Of a DNA stretch of 39,829 nucleotides, positions 24,832 through 33,438 are shown piece by piece. Both the position numbers and the translations under genes were made by a program. Within the stretch, counting starts at the first letter, position 1, and the number at the start of each line of letters is the position of its first letter. The notes below the pieces were generated by a model. The model was not told the origin of the DNA. It was given only the letters and a program-made list of their open reading frames with translations, and ran no database searches. Origin of the DNA: Novosphingobium sp. (GTDB taxonomy: Bacteria; Pseudomonadota; Alphaproteobacteria; Sphingomonadales; Sphingomonadaceae); NCBI GenBank assembly GCA_017987575.1, contig JAGNTK010000010.1:1-39829 (forward strand), written 5' to 3'.

Positions 24832-26508
24832 TCAGGCGCGAACAGCCTCGTTCGCAGCACTGAGCACAGCGCGCACGCTGGCAGTCGCAACGTCTTCATC
24901 GATGCCAACGCCCCAGACCGTCTTGCCATTGGGACCCGTGCATTCGACATAGGCCGCCGCCCGCGCGTCTGACCCGGCGGTCATGGCGTGCTCGGTGTAA
25001 TCCTTCACCTCAAGTGTCACGCCAAAGCTGTCTGCGATGGTGGCCACAACCGAACTGATCAAGCCATTGCCACGGCCAGAAACCGATTGCTCGTGTTCGT
25101 CAACAGCGATCTTGCCTGCGAATAGCCGGGTGCCATCGGCAGCCTTGCTTTCCTCATAATCGAGCAGCTGGAAATGCTGCGGCGTGTTCAGGTGATAGAC
25201 CCGCTGGAACACCTGCCAGATATCCTCGGCAAACAGTTCGCGGCCTACTTCGTCAGCCAGCTGCTGAACGTGGCCAGAGAAGTGCGCCTGCATCTTCTTG
25301 GGCAGTTTTAGCCCCTGATCCTGTTCGAGCACCCAAGCGAAACCGCCCTTGCCGGACTGCGAATTGACCCGGATTACGGCCTCATAATCGCGGCCAAGGT
25401 CAGCCGGATCGATCGGCAGATAGGGCATCGCCCAGGTTTCATCGTTCTGGGTTTCGCGCGCGGCAAAGCCCTTCTTGATCGCGTCCTGATGGCTGCCCGA
25501 GAACGAGGTGTAGACCAGTTCACCGACATAGGGATGGCGCGGGTGGATCGGCAGCTGGTTGCAATACTCAACCGTCTTGGCGATCCCATCGATGTCCGAA
25601 AAATCTAGCTCCGGATCGACACCCTGCGTGTACATATTGAGTGCCACAGTCACCAGATCGCAGTTGCCGGTGCGTTCGCCATTGCCGAACAGGCAGCCTT
25701 CAACCCGGTCGCCGCCCGCCATCAGGCCCAGTTCGCAAGCCGCAATCCCGGTGCCGCGATCGTTGTGGGTGTGGAGTGAGATGACCACACTTTCACGGTT
25801 CGGGATCAGCCGGCCGAACAGTTCGATCTGATCGGCATAGACATTGGGCGTGGCGCATTCGACCGTTGCTGGCAGGTTGAAGATGATCGGCTTTTCCGGC
25901 GTCGGCTGCAACACGTCCATCACCGCTGCGCAAACCTCAACCGAGTATTCGACTTCGGCGGTGGAGAAGGTTTCGGGGCTGTATTCAAACACCCAGTCGG
26001 TATCGTGATACTTGGCCGCCTGATCGCGCAGCACCTTGGCACCGTCGATCGCGATTTCCTTGATCTGCTCCTTGCTCATTCCGAACACGACCTTGCGCCA
26101 GACTGGCGAGACCGCGTTGTAGAGGTGGACGATGGCCGTCTTGGAGCCCTGCAGGCTGGCAAAGCTAGTCTCGATAAGATCGCGGCGCGACTGGGTCAGA
26201 ACCTGAATCATGACGTCGTCCGGTACCTTGCCGTTCTTGACCAGGCCCGAGATGAAATCAAAATCGGTCGCGCCGCTGGCGGGAAAGCCGACCTCGATTT
26301 CCTTGCAGCCGACTTTGAGCAGCAGTTCAAAGAACCGCATCTTCTTTTCAGCGCCCATCGGATCGATCAGCGCCTGATTGCCGTCGCGCAGATCAGTCGA
26401 AAGCCAGCGCGGGGCCTTGGTGATCTGGCGCGAGGGCCACTGGCGGTCGGGCAGGTTGATCGGCGGGAAAGGGCGGTACTTGGCGCCCGGGTTTTTCAGC
26501 ATGGTCAT
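24832..26508 (-). CDS. leuA: 2-isopropylmalate synthase (long type)
   Basis: 558 aa, first committed enzyme of leucine synthesis: acetyl-CoA plus 2-oxoisovalerate to 2-isopropylmalate. HMGL-type TIM barrel with PRWLSTDLRDGNQALIDP (Arg41, Asp42, Gln45), EVGFPASGATDFDF, VISLHTHNDRGTG (metal His pair) and GCLFGNGERTGNCDL. The long C-terminal LeuA dimer and allosteric region has SGRGNGLISSVVATIAD, and a leucine-responsive role is established for this domain in the family. Length matches the long class. The start is MTMLKNPGAK. Upstream is a candidate leader peptide (26600-26650) and an inverted repeat. It ends against the convergent PH-like gene. Confidence 0.96.
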   Translation of the reverse strand: MTMLKNPGAKYRPFPPINLPDRQWPSRQITKAPRWLSTDLRDGNQALIDPMGAEKKMRFFELLLKVGCKEIEVGFPASGATDFDFISGLVKNGKVPDDVMIQVLTQSRRDLIETSFASLQGSKTAIVHLYNAVSPVWRKVVFGMSKEQIKEIAIDGAKVLRDQAAKYHDTDWVFEYSPETFSTAEVEYSVEVCAAVMDVLQPTPEKPIIFNLPATVECATPNVYADQIELFGRLIPNRESVVISLHTHNDRGTGIAACELGLMAGGDRVEGCLFGNGERTGNCDLVTVALNMYTQGVDPELDFSDIDGIAKTVEYCNQLPIHPRHPYVGELVYTSFSGSHQDAIKKGFAARETQNDETWAMPYLPIDPADLGRDYEAVIRVNSQSGKGGFAWVLEQDQGLKLPKKMQAHFSGHVQQLADEVGRELFAEDIWQVFQRVYHLNTPQHFQLLDYEESKAADGTRLFAGKIAVDEHEQSVSGRGNGLISSVVATIADSFGVTLEVKDYTEHAMTAGSDARAAAYVECTGPNGKTVWGVGIDEDVATASVRAVLSAANEAVRA

Positions 26509-26559
26509 GTTGGTATCTCTGAACTTGGAATGTGACTGACGGGATGGCTCGGTTCAGTT

Positions 26560-26612
26560 CCCTTGGGAGCCGCCAGGCGCCCAGATCAGACGCACCAGCT
26601 CACGCCCAAGGG
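26560..26612 (-). promoter_or_regulatory. Inverted repeat in the leuA leader
   Basis: CCCTTGGG (26560-26567) pairs with CCCAAGGG (26605-26612). On the transcript the first arm lies in the last codons of the leader peptide (codons for Pro-Trp-Ala) and the second downstream, about 50 bp before the leuA ATG. This is compatible with an attenuator in which ribosome position controls folding. No strong U-tract terminator is visible. Confidence 0.4.
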
Positions 26613-26650
26613 CGGATAAGTCGCAGGGTAAGGCCAAGCGCTGTAGTCAT
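26600..26650 (-). CDS. Candidate leuA leader peptide
   Basis: 16 codons, MTTALGLTLRLIRPWA then stop, on the leuA strand 92 bp before its ATG. Four of 16 residues are Leu, spaced at alternating positions (codons CTT, CTT, CTG, CTT) just before the inverted-repeat arm at the end of the peptide. Leader peptides of amino-acid biosynthesis operons are built in this way. Against it: only a weak ribosome binding site, and the Leu are not in a solid run. A longer frame upstream exists on this strand but overlaps the divergent serine hydrolase gene. Confidence 0.45.
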   Translation of the reverse strand: MTTALGLTLRLIRPWA

Positions 26651-26771
26651 GCCCACGGCTATGGCGGGCAGGACCGGGCTTGTAAAGAGGTGCTGATGGT
26701 GTTCGTAGGGATTGCCTTGGCCCGCGTGAGGCGGCAAGAGGTTGCGCAAAGCAACTGACAGGATTCCAAGA

Positions 26772-27980
26772 ATGACCATTGCCGCCGGTTTCGATTCGAC
26801 GCGCCTTTCCCGCATCCCGTCCTTCGTCAAGGAACGCTATCTTGATACCGGGCTGTTGCCGCACGCCCAGATCCTGATCGCGAAGGACGGCCAGATTGCA
26901 CATTTCTCCTCGCAAGGGACGGCGCGGGAAGGCGGCGCGGCGATCGATGAGACCTCGCTGTTCCGCATCGCAAGCATGACCAAGCCGGTCACGTCGATCG
27001 CCTTCATGATGCTGGTTGAACAGGGCAAGGTCGCCGTCGATACGCCGGTTCATCATGTCTTGCCTGAATTCAAGGGCATCGGCGTGTACAACGGCGGCGG
27101 CGGCGGGGTGCCGTTTCTGACCAAGCCGTGCGATCAGCCAATGCGGATGGTCGATCTGCTGCGGCACACCTCGGGCCTGACCTATGGCTTTCAGAACCGC
27201 AGCAACATCGATGCCGCGATGCGCGAGGGCAAGCTGGAGAACTGGCACGGCAATCTCCATCTCGATGGGTTCGTCGCGGCGCTGGGCAAGTTGCCGCTAG
27301 AGTTTTCGCCGGGCGACGAGTGGAACTATTCGGTCAGCACCGACGTGCTCGGCGCGGTGGTCCAGCGGGTCTCTGGCCAGCCGCTGCAAGACTTCTTCCG
27401 CGACCATATCTTTGCGCCGCTGGGGATGGACGATACCGGGTTCTGCGTGCCGGAAGACAAGATTGACCGCCTGACCGATTGCTACACCTTCGTGCCGGGC
27501 AAGGGTCGGGTGATGTATGATCGCGGGGCGGAATCGGCGTGGAGCCGGATGCCCAAGCTGGTCTCTGGCGGCGGCGGGCTCGTTTCCAGCGCGCTCGACT
27601 ACCATCGGTTCTGCTCGATGCTGGTGGGCGGCGGCGAACTGGATGGGGTGCGGATCGTCAGCCGCAAGTCGCTTGAATTGATGACGCTCAACCACCTGCC
27701 GGGCGATTCTGATCTTGCGACCATGTCGCGCTCGTTGTTCAGCGAAGCGGCCAATGCCGGCACCGGGTTCGGCCTGGGTTTTGCGGTGAACAAGGATGTC
27801 GCCCGCACCATGATCCCCGGCTCGGCAGGCGAGTTCTACTGGGGCGGGATGTTCTCGACCGCGTTCTTTGTCGACCCAGTGGAAAAGGTCCACATGGTCT
27901 TCATGACCCAGCTTTCGCCCAGCTCGGTCTATCCGATCCGGCGCGAGCTCAAGACCCTGATCTATTCGGCGCTGGTCTGA
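26772..27980 (+). CDS. Serine hydrolase, class C beta-lactamase-like
   Basis: 402 aa from the ATG at 26772 (MTIAAGFDST), with AGGA upstream. Penicillin-binding/class C fold as in EstB-type esterases: FRIASMTKPVTS gives the catalytic Ser68-x-x-Lys71, EWNYSVSTD gives Tyr186 of the YxN-like motif, and RHTSGLTYGF and PLGMDDTGFCVPEDK follow. The C-terminal GFGLGFAV and EFYWGGMFSTAFFVDP are typical of the esterase branch. No signal peptide, so it probably acts in the cytoplasm as an esterase or amidase rather than as a secreted lactamase. One-base overlap with the thioesterase gene downstream (TGATG). Confidence 0.88.
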   Translation: MTIAAGFDSTRLSRIPSFVKERYLDTGLLPHAQILIAKDGQIAHFSSQGTAREGGAAIDETSLFRIASMTKPVTSIAFMMLVEQGKVAVDTPVHHVLPEFKGIGVYNGGGGGVPFLTKPCDQPMRMVDLLRHTSGLTYGFQNRSNIDAAMREGKLENWHGNLHLDGFVAALGKLPLEFSPGDEWNYSVSTDVLGAVVQRVSGQPLQDFFRDHIFAPLGMDDTGFCVPEDKIDRLTDCYTFVPGKGRVMYDRGAESAWSRMPKLVSGGGGLVSSALDYHRFCSMLVGGGELDGVRIVSRKSLELMTLNHLPGDSDLATMSRSLFSEAANAGTGFGLGFAVNKDVARTMIPGSAGEFYWGGMFSTAFFVDPVEKVHMVFMTQLSPSSVYPIRRELKTLIYSALV

Positions 27981-28396
27981 TGAGTGTGAACAGCCTTTAC
28001 GAGGAAATGGGCCTCGTGCGGATTGTCGAGCAGAACAAAGCGCGGGCCGTACTGGAATATCTCGCCAAGCCGGAACAGTGCCACTCTGGCGGCGTGGTAC
28101 AGGGCGGCTTTGTCACCGGCTGGATCGATGCCGCTATGGCCCATGCGGCGATCGCGATTTGCGGCGAAGATCTGGTGCCGATGACGCTGGAGCTGAAAGT
28201 CAGCTTCTTCGCACCGGCCCGGCCTGGAACCATTTTTGCCGAAGGCTGGGCGATCAAGCACGGCCGCCGGACCGCGTTCTATGAAGGCGCTCTTAAGGAT
28301 GGGGAGGGCAACTTGCTGGCCAAAGCAACCAGCACGATGACGCTGGTTGACCGGGCCAAGGTGGAAGCGGCCTCAAAGGCGGCTATCGGGGCTTAG
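27980..28396 (+). CDS. PaaI-type acyl-CoA thioesterase
   Basis: 138 aa, hotdog fold, PaaI-like. Diagnostic: PEQCHSGGVVQGGFVTGWIDAAMAHAA (long helix after the HxGGxxxxG loop), PMTLELKVSFFAPARPG, AFYEGALKDGEGNLLAKATSTM. Hydrolyses thioesters of CoA; the acyl group is not readable from sequence. Start ATG overlaps the serine hydrolase stop. Its last 14 bases overlap the convergent CoA-transferase gene. Confidence 0.87.
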   Translation: MSVNSLYEEMGLVRIVEQNKARAVLEYLAKPEQCHSGGVVQGGFVTGWIDAAMAHAAIAICGEDLVPMTLELKVSFFAPARPGTIFAEGWAIKHGRRTAFYEGALKDGEGNLLAKATSTMTLVDRAKVEAASKAAIGA

Positions 28397-29552
28397 CCAG
28401 TTCCGCCCGGATTTCCGAGCCGTGCTCGTCGATCCTCGGCGGCATGCGTGAGGGTGCAACTTCGCCCGAGCCAAAGCGGACTGGTTGGGCCTGCTCGAAA
28501 TAGGCGCCTTCGCTGGGGTGCTCGCGGCGTTGGAAGAACCCGGTGGCGTTCAGATGCGGATCGGCGATCACCTCTGACAGATCGCGCACGGCCTGCGCCG
28601 GCAGTTGCGCGGCATCGCACCGGGCCTGCAATTCAGCGGTGGTGAACTGCGGGGTCAATTCGGCGATGCGGGAATAGAGTGCGTCTTGATGCACTGCGCG
28701 GCCGCCTTTCACCGAAAAGCGTTCCTCTGCGATGAAGTCCGGATCGCCCAACACGGCGAAGACCCGGTCCCAGGCGTCATAGGAATACATCACGATCGAG
28801 ATTGCGCCGTCCTTGGTGGGGAAGGGCTGGCGGAACGGATCGACCTGCCGGGCATAGCCGACCGGGCCCACCGGCGGTTCAAAGGTCTGCCCGCCCAGAT
28901 GTTCAAGCATCATGAAACTTGCGAAGGCCTCAAACATCGGCACTTCCAGATATTGCCCCGCGCCGGTCTGCTCGCGGCTGTAGAGCGCCGCCATCGCACC
29001 ATAGGCCGCATGCAGCCCTGCCACCTTGTCGGCAATCAGCGAGGGCAGATAGCGCGGCCTGGGATCACCATCGACGCGTGGTAGCAGCGTGGTCGTGCCC
29101 GTTGCAGCCTGAATCACATCGTCATAGGCCTGCAGATCGGCGTAAGGCCCGGTCTGGCCGAAGCCGACGCAGTGGACATAGATCAGCCGGGGGTTGAGCG
29201 CCTGAAGACTATCATAATCGAGCCCCAGCCGCTCCAGCGCCTTGCCGCGAACATTGACCACGAACAGGTCCGCATCGCTGAGCAGTTCCAGCATCACCGC
29301 GCGGTCTGCTTCGGCCTTGAGATCGAGCGCGATTGATCGCTTGCCCCGGTTCACGGCCATGAACCCCGGTGCCATCCCCGACGTGTGCGCTGCCTCGGCC
29401 GACCAGCGGAACGCATCGCCAAACCCCGGGGTTTCGACCTTGATCACCTCGGCGCCAAGGTCGGCCAGAATTTGCGTGCAATAGGGGCCGAAGACGACAG
29501 TGGTCAGATCGACCACTTTGATCCCGGCAAGCTGCGGCTGAACCATCTGCAA
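28383..29552 (-). CDS. CaiB/BaiF (family III) CoA-transferase
   Basis: 389 aa, family III CoA-transferase, moving CoA between carboxylic acids through an acyl-aspartyl intermediate. MQPQLAGIKVVDLT-type N-terminus (seen here as MVQPQLAGIKVVDLTTV), FGPYCTQILADLGAEVIKVE, NRGKRSIALDLK, FVVNVRGKALERLGLDY, YLPSLIADKVAGLHAA (Asp175 is the likely catalytic residue) and PGFGDAF. Length fits. An internal ATG two codons on is also possible. It diverges from epoxide hydrolase over the second palindrome (29583-29598). Tail-to-tail overlap with the thioesterase gene. Confidence 0.9.
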   Translation of the reverse strand: MQMVQPQLAGIKVVDLTTVVFGPYCTQILADLGAEVIKVETPGFGDAFRWSAEAAHTSGMAPGFMAVNRGKRSIALDLKAEADRAVMLELLSDADLFVVNVRGKALERLGLDYDSLQALNPRLIYVHCVGFGQTGPYADLQAYDDVIQAATGTTTLLPRVDGDPRPRYLPSLIADKVAGLHAAYGAMAALYSREQTGAGQYLEVPMFEAFASFMMLEHLGGQTFEPPVGPVGYARQVDPFRQPFPTKDGAISIVMYSYDAWDRVFAVLGDPDFIAEERFSVKGGRAVHQDALYSRIAELTPQFTTAELQARCDAAQLPAQAVRDLSEVIADPHLNATGFFQRREHPSEGAYFEQAQPVRFGSGEVAPSRMPPRIDEHGSEIRAELAKPR

Positions 29553-29582
29553 ACATCTCCAAGGGCTGGCCTAGCAGTAACT

Positions 29583-29598
29583 TTAATCGAACGATTAA
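29583..29598. promoter_or_regulatory. 16-bp palindromic operator, site 2
   Basis: TTAATCGAACGATTAA: arms TTAATCG and CGATTAA are exact inverted copies around AA. It differs from site 1 (21392-21407) at three positions, two of them central. It lies in the 77-bp gap between the divergent CoA-transferase and epoxide hydrolase genes, 30 bp from each start. Confidence 0.75.
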
Positions 29599-29629
29599 CA
29601 CAAACGCAAAATTGGCTTAGGCTCCGCCC

Positions 29630-30754
29630 ATGACCCAGATTCGCCCCTTCGAACTCGCCATTCCACAAACCCAGCTGGATGACCTCAACCATCGCCTTGA
29701 TCTGGCCCGCTGGCCGGAAAAGGAGGCTGTCGATGACTGGTCGCAGGGCACACCGCTGGCGGCGCTGCAAGACCTGACCGCCTACTGGCGCAGCGGCTAT
29801 GACTGGCGGCGGTGTGAGGCGCGGCTGAACGCGCTGGGACAGTTCAAGACCGAGATTGACGGGTTGGAAGTGCACTTCCTTCACATCCGTTCGCCGCATG
29901 CCGGGGCCACGCCGCTGATCACGACCCATGGCTGGCCGGGATCGGTGATCGAATTTATGGGCGTGATCGAAGGTCTGACCAATCCGGCTGACCCGGCGCA
30001 GGCGTTTGATCTGGTCCTGCCATCGCTTCCGGGCTTCGGCTTTTCCGGCAAGCCCAGCGCGACCGGCTGGGGCGTTGAGCGGATCGCCCGGGCCTGGGGC
30101 GAACTGATGACGCGGCTTGGCTATACGCGCTGGTTTGCGCAGGGCGGCGATTGGGGCAGCGCCGTGACCACCGCGATCGGCGTGCAGAAGCTGGCCGGCT
30201 GCGGCGGTATCCACCTGAACATGCCGATCGGACGGCCCCTGCCGGAAGACTTGGCAAACCCCAGCCCGGCAGAGCTGAAGGCATTGGGCGCGCTCAAGCA
30301 TTATCAGGACTGGGATTCGGGCTATTCCACCCAGCAACGCACCCGTCCGCAGACGGTCGGTTATGGGCTGGTCGATAGTCCGGTCGGCCTTGCTGGCTGG
30401 ATTTTCGAGAAGATGTGGGCCTGGACCGACAACGAGGGATCACCCTTCGATGCGCTGAGCCGCGATCAGATCCTCGACAACATCATGCTCTACTGGCTCC
30501 CCGCGAACGGCGCGTCATCGGCGCGGCTCTATTGGGAAAGCTTCGGATCGTTCGCCCCGCACGACATCGAACTCCCGGTAGCGGTCAGTGCTTTCCCCAA
30601 GGAAATCCTGCCGACCCCGCGCAAATGGGCCGAGCGCAACTACAAGAACCTGGTCCACTGGGGTGACATGGACAAGGGCGGGCACTTTGCCGCGTGGGAA
30701 CAGCCCGAGGCGTTTGTCGCCGAACTGCGAACTGCCTTTGGAAAGATGCGCTAG
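29630..30754 (+). CDS. Epoxide hydrolase (EHN-type alpha/beta-hydrolase)
   Basis: 374 aa, microsomal-type epoxide hydrolase family. The N-terminal EHN segment (about 1-80) starts IRPFELAIPQTQLDDLNHRL and contains YWRSGYDWRRCEARLN. The alpha/beta-hydrolase core has TTHGWPGSVIEF (oxyanion loop, 100-105), LVLPSLPGFGFSGKP, the nucleophile elbow AQGGDWGSAV with Asp174, and KGGHFAAWEQP with the catalytic His352. Opens an epoxide to a diol; which epoxide is unknown. Weak ribosome binding site. Its stop shares CTAG with the convergent YceI gene. Confidence 0.9.
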   Translation: MTQIRPFELAIPQTQLDDLNHRLDLARWPEKEAVDDWSQGTPLAALQDLTAYWRSGYDWRRCEARLNALGQFKTEIDGLEVHFLHIRSPHAGATPLITTHGWPGSVIEFMGVIEGLTNPADPAQAFDLVLPSLPGFGFSGKPSATGWGVERIARAWGELMTRLGYTRWFAQGGDWGSAVTTAIGVQKLAGCGGIHLNMPIGRPLPEDLANPSPAELKALGALKHYQDWDSGYSTQQRTRPQTVGYGLVDSPVGLAGWIFEKMWAWTDNEGSPFDALSRDQILDNIMLYWLPANGASSARLYWESFGSFAPHDIELPVAVSAFPKEILPTPRKWAERNYKNLVHWGDMDKGGHFAAWEQPEAFVAELRTAFGKMR

Positions 30755-31380
30755 GTCTTCTCAAATGCCGCAGTAATCGTCAGTTCGACGCTGTCACTCA
30801 CCACCGGCAGTGCGCCCATGATTTCCCATTCAGAGCGCTTGATCGTGGTCATTCCGTGGAACCCGACGGTTTGTTTACCCGTCAGCGGGTTCTTGCCCGC
30901 GCCGGTGAAAGTCGCGGCAAGCGTTACCGGGCGGGTTAGGCCATTCATGGTCAGTTTGCCTTCGATCATGGCGCTTTTGCCATCAGCACCGGGCTTTACG
31001 GCTGTCGATTCAAACAGAGCGTCAGCGGGATTGCGACCAAAGAAATCGGCTTTCGAGGTCCCGCTTCCCTCACGCAGCAAATGGCCGTTGAGCCCTTGGC
31101 TGGCGGTAATAACCTTACGGATCGAAACGCGCACCGCGACGCGCGATGCCGCCAGATTAGCCGGATCGAGCACCAAGGTCCCTTTGATCGTTCCGAACAT
31201 GCCCAAATAGTCATTGAACCCAAGGTGGTTGACCCGCCAGCCGACCAAGGTGTGGAGCGGGTCAGCCTTGTATGTCCCGGCCGTAACCCGCGCAGGGTCT
31301 GCAACACCGGGTAGTTGCGCCGGCAACGCGGTGGTCCCTGCAAGCAGGGCGACAGCGGCGAACAGCGGGCGTGAAAGCAT
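30751..31380 (-). CDS. YceI family periplasmic protein
   Basis: 209 aa from the ATG at 31380 (MLSRPLFAAVALLAG), with a signal peptide ending near ALPAQ. YceI fold: YKADPLHTLVGWRVNHLGFND, MFGTIKGTLVLDPANLAASRV, KADFFGRNPADALFEST, SAMIEGKLTMNGLTRPVTL and HGMTTIKRSEWEIMGALPVVSDSVELTI are all family-typical. YceI proteins are lipocalin-like binders of isoprenoid lipids. The start is set by AAAGGAG 6 bp before the ATG; that Shine-Dalgarno is inside a perfect 10-bp hairpin (31384-31409). Same strand as ilvC, 64 bp downstream of it. Confidence 0.92.
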   Translation of the reverse strand: MLSRPLFAAVALLAGTTALPAQLPGVADPARVTAGTYKADPLHTLVGWRVNHLGFNDYLGMFGTIKGTLVLDPANLAASRVAVRVSIRKVITASQGLNGHLLREGSGTSKADFFGRNPADALFESTAVKPGADGKSAMIEGKLTMNGLTRPVTLAATFTGAGKNPLTGKQTVGFHGMTTIKRSEWEIMGALPVVSDSVELTITAAFEKT

Positions 31381-31383
31381 GAA

Positions 31384-31409
31384 GGGCTCCTTTGTTGCCA
31401 AAGGAGCCC
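31384..31409 (-). promoter_or_regulatory. Hairpin sequestering the YceI ribosome binding site
   Basis: On the transcript GGGCTCCTTT (from 31409) pairs with AAAGGAGCCC (ending at 31384) around the loop GGCAAC. The second arm contains the Shine-Dalgarno AAAGGAG, 6 bp before the ATG. No U-run follows, so this is more likely a translational control hairpin than a terminator of ilvC. Confidence 0.6.
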
Positions 31410-31444
31410 TCAATTGCTTTGTGGTCAAGCGCCTTGCGGCAGGA

Positions 31445-32488
<1,044 letters not shown>

Positions 32489-32511
32489 TTAAACGGTGAA
32501 ACTTTGTGGGG

Positions 32512-32916
32512 CTAGTAGCCCATATTGTCAGGATCGAGCGCGGCGAAAGTCGCCTCAAGTGCTTCGATCCGCGTCTCCAGCACACGGGCTTGGCAGGCGG
32601 GTCCATCAAGCCAGCGCTGATCGGTTCCATAGTTGCCCTGCCAGAACAATTGGCACGCTTTGCGTTGATAGGTCCGCCAAGCGCGCTGTTCGGCATTAAG
32701 CGCTGCCAAGGACTTGCTGTTACCTTCGCGGGACACTCGATCCTGCAGCTTGCGCAGGCTGGCGTCCAGCTTCGCCTCCAAATGGGCCAGTTGCTCAGCG
32801 TTGCAACGCTGATAGCCTGGCTCGTCGGTCGCCTTGGTCATGCAGACATAAGTGTCAGGCGCTGTTGGCGCGGCACCGGCGGCGCTCATTAACAAGATCA
32901 AATCCAGTAGGGCCAT
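32512..32916 (-). CDS. LprI/DUF1311-like exported protein
   Basis: 134 aa. The N-terminus MALLDLILLMSAAGAAPTA looks like a short signal peptide. The mature part carries DUF1311/LprI-type features: YVCMTKATDEPGYQRCNAEQ (paired Cys), a helical middle LEAKLDASLRKLQDRV, and LNAEQRAWRTYQRKACQLFW with the QRAWxxYR-like core, then a fourth Cys (GPACQARV). LprI-type proteins are lysozyme inhibitors in some bacteria; that activity is not shown here. It starts 4 bp after ilvN and is followed 47 bp later by ilvC, so it sits inside the branched-chain amino-acid operon without an obvious metabolic link. Confidence 0.78.
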   Translation of the reverse strand: MALLDLILLMSAAGAAPTAPDTYVCMTKATDEPGYQRCNAEQLAHLEAKLDASLRKLQDRVSREGNSKSLAALNAEQRAWRTYQRKACQLFWQGNYGTDQRWLDGPACQARVLETRIEALEATFAALDPDNMGY

Positions 32917-32920
32917 ATAG

Positions 32921-33436
32921 CTACCCTTCGGCTCCGCGCATCATGCCGACAACGCCGGTGCGGCCGACTTCGACCAGCCCAAGCTCGCGCATCAAGGCAA
33001 CAAAGCGATCAATCTTGTCTGGCGCACCGGTCAGTTCGAACACGAAGCTGCTGGTGGTGGTGTCGATCACACTGGCGCGGAACACTTCGGCCAGGCGCAA
33101 GGCTTCGACCCGCGCGTCACCGGTGCCGGCAACCTTGACCAGTGCCAGTTCGCGTTCAACGTGCGGGCCGGCTTCGGTCAGGTCGATCACCTTGTGGACC
33201 GGGACCAGCCGTTCCAGCTGGGCGTGGATCTGATCGATCACCGCAGGCGGGCCGTGGGTGACAATCGTGATCCGGCTGACCGCGTGGTTTTCGGTAATGT
33301 CGGCCACGGTCAGGCTGTCGATGTTATAGCCGCGCGCGGTGAACAGCCCGGCGATCTTGGCCAGAATGCCCGCTTCGTTATCGACCGTGATGGTCAGAAC
33401 GTGGCGTTCTTCGGCAAGGTGCTTGATCTTCATCAT
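32921..33436 (-). CDS. ilvN: Acetolactate synthase small (regulatory) subunit
   Basis: 171 aa, regulatory subunit giving valine feedback control and activation of the large subunit. The N-terminal ACT domain HVLTITVDNEAGILAKIAGL then FTARGYNIDSLTVADITE is diagnostic; ISRITIVTHGPPAVIDQIHAQLERLVPVHKV completes it, and the C-terminal ALC-type domain (LALVKVAGTG, FVFELTGAPDKIDRFVALMREL) follows. It starts two bases after the ilvB stop, so both subunits are made from one message. Either of two adjacent ATG codons may be used. ilvH is the alternative name for such subunits. Confidence 0.95.
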   Translation of the reverse strand: MMKIKHLAEERHVLTITVDNEAGILAKIAGLFTARGYNIDSLTVADITENHAVSRITIVTHGPPAVIDQIHAQLERLVPVHKVIDLTEAGPHVERELALVKVAGTGDARVEALRLAEVFRASVIDTTTSSFVFELTGAPDKIDRFVALMRELGLVEVGRTGVVGMMRGAEG

Positions 33437-33438
33437 CT

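Noticed and set aside
26651..26830. Extension of the leuA leader peptide to a 76-codon protein
   Set aside because: The upstream part overlaps the start of the divergent serine hydrolase gene and shows no coding character.
31384..31409. Reading the hairpin as the intrinsic terminator of ilvC
   Set aside because: Neither strand has a U-tract after the stem, and the arm is exactly the YceI Shine-Dalgarno.
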